Shown one piece after another: positions 5,662-10,432 of a DNA stretch of 10,432 nt. The notes beneath the pieces were generated by a model. The model was not told where the DNA came from. It ran no database searches and worked only from the letters and a program-made list of their open reading frames with translations. This DNA is from Acidobacteriota bacterium (GTDB taxonomy: Bacteria > Acidobacteriota > Terriglobia > Terriglobales > Acidobacteriaceae), in assembly GCA_021809235.1 (NCBI GenBank), contig JAKBAG010000093.1, forward strand, positions 1-10,432. The letters run 5' to 3'. A program made the position numbers and the translations under genes. Every line of letters starts with the position of its first letter. Position 1 is the stretch's first letter.

Positions 5662-8157
5662 TCACTGCACGTCAAAGGAGGAGGATTTCCCGATGAGAAT
5701 CCTGTGGTTATGGCCCAGCCAGGAGTTGCTGTCCGGCCAGTAAAAGGTGAATTCCAGCGCCTCGACATCCGGCTCCGGCTGAATGTCCAGCGCATAGCCC
5801 AGCTCTCCCAGATTCCTTGCCGTTGCAACCCGACGCGTATTCCATCCATCGTCGGTCCAGATCAGTTCAAAGGCGTGGTCATCGAGCAGCCGCAGCGTGC
5901 TTGCTGCCGGAATGCGTTGGATGGGTCGACGCAGGCTGAAGACTTCGATCCGCTTCTCGTGCGTGCTTCCCATGGCATGGTCGTGCTCGCGCAGCCGTCG
6001 GCCATAGCGCTCGTAGACCGGCTCAATACGGTCAAAAACCTGCCCATCCTGGGCCGATCGAAGCAGCTTCAGATACTCGGCATGCGCCCATACCAGCGGA
6101 CAGGCTGCCCCGGCTGGACGGCCGCGCACCAGCCCTCGCTCCGGCCTGTCATCCTCATCCCACACCTGCTCCGGCATCATCAAGCCGGCCGTGGCAAATC
6201 CCTCATAGGTATGGATCATCGTATCCACACGCCGGCCTGCTGCCAGCTCATAGTGAGCGCGTTCGCCGGTCAGCAGCGGCCACACCCGCCCCTTGCCGGT
6301 CCCGTGATAGGGTCCGCCATCCTCGGTCTGACCATAGCCATCCCAGTTGTAGCGTAGCCATCCCGGCCCCTGCGGCAGCTCGCGCCGCAGCACGGCATCC
6401 ACCACCTTCAGGGAATCCACAATCAGCGGATCATGCGGATTGCGCACGCCATAGCGCACTAGTTCCAGAAAACCCGCGTCGATGATCTCCCGCGCTTCAA
6501 ACTCATAGCGCGTGCCCGGCGGGCGGTTGTTCAGCCGGATCGTCTCCGTGCCTTCCCCTTCGCAATCGTAGGCATCGCCGGTCTCCGGAGGACGGATCCG
6601 CATATAGTGGCGCGGCACCTCCGGCAGCAGCACTCCGGCACGGGTCACCGTCCAGTCCTCCAGGTGCGACTCAATCCAGTCGGCAAACTCTTCCACGAAA
6701 TCCGCCTGTTCGGCTGATCCCATAGCGCGACAGATCTCGGCCGCGCAGATCAGCCCGGCAATCACGGCAGCCAGAGTAGAGGGCGAGTACCCGCTGTTTT
6801 CCTCCCATCGCTCCTGATGGGTGATCGGAGCATGGCGCACCAGGAATCCTACGGCACGCTCCACAAACGCCAGCACATTCCAGCTTCCCAACCCGTTGGC
6901 CTTCCACAGCCTCCAGGTCAGAATGAGCGGAAAAGCCACCTCGTCCAGTTGCACACCCTTCCAATAGGGCCGTCCATCGATCCAGAAGTTCTGGAAAAAG
7001 CCACCATCCGGCCGCTGCGTACAGGCCAGATACACCAGTGCTCGTCGCGCTGTATCCACACGACCGCAGGCCAGCAGCGCCGTCGCCGTCTGCACCATGT
7101 CGCGTGTCCACACCAGGTGGTATCCACCCAGATCATCATCCCCCTTGGCCTGTCCCCACGGGATCGAGGCCGAGGCGACAAAGGCACCCGAATAGGTCTT
7201 GTCTTCGTGCGCCAGCAGGATGTTGTGACTGGTCTGCATCAGTCGACCACGATCGCCGCTGACCGCTGCCAGCTTGTACGGACTGGAGACCCGCTTCCAC
7301 TGCTCCAGAAAACGGTCCCGATTGCTGGCAAACGGGGTCGACAGCGCTCCCAGCGTCTTGGCCAGCGCCGAGTGGCGCGTGCTGGCAATGCCTACGCCCA
7401 GCGTAAACTCGCGCCGACCGCGCAGATCCAGCTCCGCCGTCAACGCGATGTTGCCCTGGGTGGCCGAACCAAACTCCCAATCCATATGGAAGTTGTGCAT
7501 CAGGTCATGCCAGCCGTCGCTGGCTCCCACAAACCCGCAGCTTGCCTTGGCAAAGCCGCAATCAGAGGACAGCACCAGCGCCCAGTGATTGCGCCATGCC
7601 AGAAAGATCTTCTGCCCAGCCAGATCCATCACACGCGCCGAGTTGCCCGCTCCACCGCCGTCCAGGTGCGGAGCCAGCAGCGCATATACATGCAGCGTGT
7701 CCAGAAACGCCTCGCTGCCGTTCGGACCTGCCTCCAGCGTCACGTTCATCAGCACCACGCTGTGGTGAGGATCACACAGGATCTCCTTCACCAACTGGTA
7801 GCGCCCCAGCCTGTCCCGGTTGATATAACGCACCCCCAGCGCCTCCGAGTGAATGTACTCGAAGTGGGACTCCAGATCGCGCTTCTCCTCGTGGACAAAG
7901 CTTTCCCCATCGGTGATCAACAGACCCAGATCCCGTGTCTGCGGGTGGTCAATTGTCGGGTGATAAATCTCGTTCAGGATGCCATGGGAAACCGTGAACC
8001 AGATGCGGCTGGAGGCGGAATATGCCGTTCCGACTGCGTCCTTCACGCTGGAGGTCCAGCGCGGCGTGGCGCCGGGTGCGCCAAAGGCTTCCCCATCCTG
8101 ATCCAGCCAGCGATACAGCGCTTCCTCTTCCGGAAGCGAATTCGAGCTTTGGCTCAC
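5662..8157 (-). CDS. Glycoside hydrolase family 15 protein (glucoamylase / glucodextranase type), no signal peptide
   Basis: Predicted exo-acting alpha-glucosidase that releases glucose from the non-reducing ends of alpha-glucans. The product is 831 residues with the layout of prokaryotic GH15 enzymes: an N-terminal beta-sandwich domain (about 20-285, starting GAPGATPRWTSS), an (alpha/alpha)6 catalytic barrel (about 295-715), and a small C-terminal beta domain (about 745-831, with FYWPDSNSW). Catalytic landmarks: VWTRDM (349-354), GVQLDE (401-406), RWEENSGYSPST (450-461) with one of Glu452/Glu453 as general acid, and PLLTGER with Glu632 as the probable general base. There is no hydrophobic leader, so it probably acts in the cytoplasm on glycogen, maltodextrin or isomalto-type glucans; linkage specificity cannot be told from sequence. 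The start is a GTG at 8157 with AAAGGA 6 nt upstream. The frame runs on to 8334, but that extension is unlike the family. It heads the tkt-rpiB-HAD-gnd-zwf run. Confidence 0.93.
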   Translation of the reverse strand: MSQSSNSLPEEEALYRWLDQDGEAFGAPGATPRWTSSVKDAVGTAYSASSRIWFTVSHGILNEIYHPTIDHPQTRDLGLLITDGESFVHEEKRDLESHFEYIHSEALGVRYINRDRLGRYQLVKEILCDPHHSVVLMNVTLEAGPNGSEAFLDTLHVYALLAPHLDGGGAGNSARVMDLAGQKIFLAWRNHWALVLSSDCGFAKASCGFVGASDGWHDLMHNFHMDWEFGSATQGNIALTAELDLRGRREFTLGVGIASTRHSALAKTLGALSTPFASNRDRFLEQWKRVSSPYKLAAVSGDRGRLMQTSHNILLAHEDKTYSGAFVASASIPWGQAKGDDDLGGYHLVWTRDMVQTATALLACGRVDTARRALVYLACTQRPDGGFFQNFWIDGRPYWKGVQLDEVAFPLILTWRLWKANGLGSWNVLAFVERAVGFLVRHAPITHQERWEENSGYSPSTLAAVIAGLICAAEICRAMGSAEQADFVEEFADWIESHLEDWTVTRAGVLLPEVPRHYMRIRPPETGDAYDCEGEGTETIRLNNRPPGTRYEFEAREIIDAGFLELVRYGVRNPHDPLIVDSLKVVDAVLRRELPQGPGWLRYNWDGYGQTEDGGPYHGTGKGRVWPLLTGERAHYELAAGRRVDTMIHTYEGFATAGLMMPEQVWDEDDRPERGLVRGRPAGAACPLVWAHAEYLKLLRSAQDGQVFDRIEPVYERYGRRLREHDHAMGSTHEKRIEVFSLRRPIQRIPAASTLRLLDDHAFELIWTDDGWNTRRVATARNLGELGYALDIQPEPDVEALEFTFYWPDSNSWLGHNHRILIGKSSSFDVQ

Positions 8158-8163
8158 GCGCAG

Positions 8164-8169
8164 TCCTTT
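8164..8169 (-). promoter_or_regulatory. Ribosome binding site deciding a GTG start for the GH15 gene
   Basis: AAAGGA on the minus strand, 6 nt before GTG at 8157. It places the start where GH15 similarity begins to be plausible and argues against the 59-codon longer frame from 8334. Confidence 0.8.
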
Positions 8170-8178
8170 CCGCTCTGT

Positions 8179-8197
8179 CCTGCGCTCTACCCGCAGG
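8179..8197 (-). promoter_or_regulatory. Stem-loop in the 5' leader of the GH15 gene
   Basis: Perfect 6-bp inverted repeat CCTGCG/CGCAGG with a 7-nt loop, ending 9 nt before the Shine-Dalgarno sequence. If transcribed it would form a compact hairpin that leaves the ribosome site free. A role in message stability or translation control is inference only. Confidence 0.35.
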
Positions 8198-8342
8198 CAG
8201 TGAACATACCCATTCCTGCTCTTCCTGACCTTCGAAAAACCCGAATTACTCCCCGAAATAGTGCTCTCGCGAGGTTCAACCGCTGCGCCGGAGTCCATGC
8301 CGCATACGCAACGCAACCAACCGCATGCCTCCACTGTTCGGA

Positions 8343-8370
8343 TGCAAGTTTCCAGAAAAGGTTACTTGCA
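8343..8370. promoter_or_regulatory. 28-bp interrupted palindrome, candidate operator
   Basis: Perfect 7-bp arms TGCAAGT (8343-8349) and ACTTGCA (8364-8370) surround a 14-bp spacer that itself has a symmetric CC/GG pair (8352-8353 with 8360-8361). The half-site centres are 21 bp apart, two helical turns, as expected for a dimeric regulator contacting one DNA face. It lies about 185 bp upstream of the GH15 start. As RNA it could also fold into a stem. No regulator gene is in the window to match it to. Confidence 0.4.
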
Positions 8371-8440
8371 GCCGACAGCATACGCTCTTGCGGCAAAGAT
8401 TTTCTACCTGTGTCCGCGAAAAATATCGATCCAAAGTCCG

Positions 8441-8461
8441 AAAGTGGAGAATAGGCTCCAC
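8441..8461 (-). terminator. Weak terminator-like hairpin after the OFA transporter gene
   Basis: On the minus strand a perfect 6-bp stem GTGGAG/CTCCAC with a 6-nt loop is followed by TTT, 41 nt beyond the transporter stop codon. The T run is short and soon interrupted, so termination would be weak. Position and symmetry make it the best candidate for the transcript end. Confidence 0.4.
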
Positions 8462-8502
8462 GACTAGAAATCTTGGGAAATGGGAATGCAGGCTGAGCGC
8501 AA

Positions 8503-9747
8503 TCAAAGATCCGGATCCGGCAGTGGCTCCACAGCGCGTAGCCGTCGCATGCGTGGCTGCCGCATCAGGCTCGGCAGCAGCGCGGCGATGACAACCACCC
8601 CGACAATCAGCCGCAGGCTGGAGCGAAAGCTGCCCGTGGACTCATGCAGCGTGGCCGTCAACATCGGTCCCACCACGCTGGCCGCGCCCCATGCCGTCAG
8701 CATCAGGCCATAGATGCTGCCAAAATCCGCGTCCCCGAAAGAATCCGCCACAAAGGCCGGCATCACGCCAAAGCCGCCGCCGTAGCAAAGCAGGATCAGA
8801 AAGGACACCACCGTCACGCTCCATCCACTCCCACATCGCGGCAGCATCCAGAACAGATACACCTGAAACGCAAATAGCAGCACAAAGGTCCACCGGCGTG
8901 TCAGCACATCCGACAATCCGGCCCAGAAAAAACGTCCTGCGGCATTCCCAATGCTGACAACGCCGACCATGGCAGCCGCCACCGCAGGCGTCACCCGGGC
9001 AAACTCGACAAAGATCGGAACCTCCTGCGCGATCACGGAAATTCCTGCGCTCGTATTCAGGAAGAGAAGCAGCCAGAGCAGCCACCACTGCCAGGTGCCC
9101 AGCGCCTCCACCAGCGTCCACGGATAGGAGGTCCGCTGTCGACGTAACCGCATGGAAAGCACCCACCCGGCAGGCTGATAGTGTTCCGGAGGATCCACGA
9201 TCCAGCTTCCGCTTATCAGCCCCAGTGCCGCGCAGCCAAGCCCCAGCCAGAGGAATGCATGCCCCGTGCCTGCGACTCCGATCCATCGCTCGACCAGCGG
9301 AGCTGCAATCAGCGCACCTGCACCAAATCCGCAGACCGACATGCCTGTAATAAACCCCCGACGATCCGGGAACCAGCGCACGAGCACGGCAACGGCAGAA
9401 ATGTATCCCAGTCCCATCCCTGTGCCGCCCACAACGCCAAAGGTCAGATAAAGCCATCCCAGACTCGATCCGGTAAAGCTGGACAGGATCAGCCCCAGGC
9501 CATACAGAACTCCGCCCAGCATGGCCACCGGTTGCGAGCCCAATCGCTTGGCCAGGACCCCACCCAGACAGGCCGTGATGCCCAGCACAAAGATCGCAAC
9601 AGTAAAGGCGAAGGTCACATCCGGCGAGGCCCAGTGGTACTGGCGCGTCAGCGGTGCTTTAAACACACTCCAGGAGTAGACGGAGCCAAGCTCCATCTGC
9701 AGAAAAAAGCCCGCAACTGCGACTCCCCAGCGATTTGCTTGAGACAC
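8503..9747 (-). CDS. MFS transporter, OFA (oxalate/formate antiporter-like) family
   Basis: Inner-membrane secondary carrier of 414 residues, about 12 hydrophobic helices split 6+6 by a cationic central loop (about 185-215, with DPPEHYQPAGW then RLRRQR). Family marks: NRWGVAVAG opening, GSVYSWSVF in helix 1, GTGMGLGYISA (109-119) in helix 4, RWFPDRRG loop (124-131), and the second-half loop GRFFWAGLSD (271-280). The substrate is unknown. Oxalobacter OxlT has an essential Lys355 in helix 11, and here the corresponding LTAWGAA stretch carries Trp353, so true oxalate/formate exchange is doubtful (alignment from memory). Two GTG starts are possible: 9759, or 9747 preceded by GAGGT at 5 nt. The latter is chosen for its ribosome site and family fit. 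It follows fdhD by 97 nt, which suggests but does not prove a link to formate metabolism. Confidence 0.88.
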   Translation of the reverse strand: MSQANRWGVAVAGFFLQMELGSVYSWSVFKAPLTRQYHWASPDVTFAFTVAIFVLGITACLGGVLAKRLGSQPVAMLGGVLYGLGLILSSFTGSSLGWLYLTFGVVGGTGMGLGYISAVAVLVRWFPDRRGFITGMSVCGFGAGALIAAPLVERWIGVAGTGHAFLWLGLGCAALGLISGSWIVDPPEHYQPAGWVLSMRLRRQRTSYPWTLVEALGTWQWWLLWLLLFLNTSAGISVIAQEVPIFVEFARVTPAVAAAMVGVVSIGNAAGRFFWAGLSDVLTRRWTFVLLFAFQVYLFWMLPRCGSGWSVTVVSFLILLCYGGGFGVMPAFVADSFGDADFGSIYGLMLTAWGAASVVGPMLTATLHESTGSFRSSLRLIVGVVVIAALLPSLMRQPRMRRLRAVEPLPDPDL

Positions 9748-9844
9748 CGGAGACCTCACGCCTCATTGTAGGAAGAATTTTCCCATCTGCACAGCTTGTA
9801 CACCTGACGGAGGCGGCTCGCGCTGCCGGGCATAAATCGAATGC
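9748..9844 (-). other. fdhD-transporter spacer
   Basis: 97 nt. It contains an imperfect 6-bp stem with one A-C mismatch and a GCGA tetraloop (9812-9827, minus strand), not followed by a T tract. A TACAAT box lies shortly before the transporter start, but the sequence 17 nt upstream of it matches TTGACA at only three positions. Neither a terminator nor a promoter is convincing, so cotranscription of fdhD and the transporter remains possible. Confidence 0.35.
9753..9757 (-). promoter_or_regulatory. Ribosome binding site favouring the inner GTG start of the transporter
   Basis: GAGGT on the minus strand, 5 nt before GTG at 9747. The outer in-frame GTG at 9759 has only GAGG one base away, too close to work as a ribosome site. 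Confidence 0.5.
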
Positions 9845-10432
9845 TCAGCCCAGGCAGCGGTCCGCACCGGAGTAGATCACAAACCGGCGCTGGCGCAGAA
9901 ACCCTACCAGCGTCAGATGAAACTCGCGCGCCAACTGGACTGCCAGCGTGGACGGCGCGGAGATCGAAGCCAGAAAAGGAATGCCGGCGGCCAGGGTCTT
10001 CTGTGCAATCTCGAATCCGCAACGGCCACTCACCAGCAGAACGCAATCCTGCAGCGGAAGATGCGGCTCCAGCAGCGACCAGCCAATTACCTTGTCCACG
10101 GCATTGTGTCGACCAATATCCTCCCGCAGCACCAGCAGCTCCCCGCGAGAGTCAAACAGCGCCGCGGCATGCAGTCCACCTGTCCGCGCGAATATATTCT
10201 GCGCCGCATGCAGTTTGTCCGGCAGCTCACAGAGAAAATCGCCCGTCACCTGCATCGCAGACACTGGCGCCTGCAGGCAGCGATGATGCAGGGCCGCAAT
10301 GCTCGCCTTGCCGCAGACGCCGCATCCGGATCCGGCCACAAAGCGCCGGGGCTGGGTCGGTAGCTCAGGCAATCCTTCCATGCGGACCACAACGCGGTTG
10401 CGCGCACTGGCAGGCGGCAGGTCTGCATCCGG
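9845..10432 (-). CDS. fdhD: FdhD, formate dehydrogenase sulfur-transfer accessory protein (5' end outside window)
   Basis: Carries sulfur from cysteine desulfurase IscS to the molybdenum or tungsten cofactor of formate dehydrogenase, which is needed for its activity; cytoplasmic. The frame is open to the window edge, giving 195 residues. The family is about 260-280 residues, so roughly 70-90 N-terminal residues lie outside. An internal GTG at 10390 is not the real start, because family-like sequence continues upstream of it. Visible: the GCGVCGKAS loop with the paired cysteines known to transfer sulfur, TGGLHAAALFD, the signature REDIGRHNAVDKVIG, and the C-terminal block VSGRCGFEIAQK followed by SAPSTLAVQLA and TLVGFLRQRRFVIYS. 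Residue numbers are not given because the start is absent. A formate dehydrogenase structural gene is expected nearby but is not in the window. Confidence 0.95.
   Translation of the reverse strand, partial: PDADLPPASARNRVVVRMEGLPELPTQPRRFVAGSGCGVCGKASIAALHHRCLQAPVSAMQVTGDFLCELPDKLHAAQNIFARTGGLHAAALFDSRGELLVLREDIGRHNAVDKVIGWSLLEPHLPLQDCVLLVSGRCGFEIAQKTLAAGIPFLASISAPSTLAVQLAREFHLTLVGFLRQRRFVIYSGADRCLG

Larger units (their letters stand above)
8158..8502. other. 345-bp intergenic region between the OFA transporter and the GH15 gene
   Basis: The only stretch over 300 bases without a gene. It is the expected site of the promoter for the GH15-pentose phosphate operon. It holds a terminator-like hairpin near the transporter end, a 28-bp palindrome in the middle and a leader hairpin near the GH15 start. 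I could not find a -35/-10 pair with acceptable boxes and spacing on the minus strand. A 69-codon open frame (8187-8396, minus) shows no recognisable features and overlaps these elements. Confidence 0.6.

Noticed and set aside
8296..8330. CGCA-rich short repeats in the intergenic region as a tandem repeat or CRISPR-like element
   Set aside because: The copies are only 4-6 nt and irregularly spaced, within what base composition would give.
8187..8396. 69-codon minus-strand open frame in the intergenic region before GH15
   Set aside because: No convincing ribosome site, no recognisable motif, and it overlaps the palindrome and leader hairpin in another frame. More likely non-coding.
6817..8454. 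Open frame of 545 codons on the plus strand opposite the GH15 gene
   Set aside because: The minus frame has clear GH15 catalytic motifs throughout. The plus product is low-complexity and rich in Arg, Gln, His and Pro, as expected for an antisense shadow of a GC-rich gene.
9812..9827. GCGA-loop hairpin after fdhD as an intrinsic terminator
   Set aside because: The stem has a mismatch and no T tract follows it on the minus strand.

Overview
All eight genes recognised here lie on the minus strand of a GC-rich (roughly 60 %, by eye) bacterial chromosome segment, so transcription runs from high to low coordinates. The outermost two are cut by the window edges. No RNA gene, insertion sequence, phage gene or CRISPR array was seen. 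The gene content and cluster style resemble soil Acidobacteriota (Terriglobia/Acidobacteriaceae). That assignment is an inference from general impression, not from a marker gene.

Right part (about 8500-10432): the C-terminal three quarters of fdhD, a sulfur-transfer protein that matures molybdenum/tungsten formate dehydrogenases, is followed by a 12-helix MFS transporter of the OFA (oxalate/formate antiporter-like) family. A short stem-loop about 40 nt past the transporter stop may end this transcript.

Middle and left part (1-8157): a long codirectional run reads GH15 glucoamylase-type hydrolase, tkt (transketolase), rpiB (ribose-5-phosphate isomerase B), a YihX-like HAD phosphatase, gnd (short, probably NAD-type 6-phosphogluconate dehydrogenase), zwf (glucose-6-phosphate dehydrogenase, 3' end outside). 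Spacers are 153, 4, 60, 64 and 146 nt. The run therefore looks like one operon, with possible internal control in the two longer spacers. The enzymes join release of glucose from an intracellular alpha-glucan to the oxidative (zwf, gnd) and non-oxidative (rpiB, tkt) pentose phosphate pathway. A 6-phosphogluconolactonase, glucokinase, epimerase and transaldolase are not in the window. The lactonase would be expected just downstream of zwf.

The main non-coding points of interest are a 345-bp intergenic region before the GH15 gene, with a two-turn palindrome that could be an operator, and the GH15-tkt spacer, which can form two mutually exclusive RNA stems. I did not find a wholly new system. 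The most distinctive feature is a saccharide hydrolase plus a non-canonical HAD phosphatase embedded in a pentose phosphate operon.
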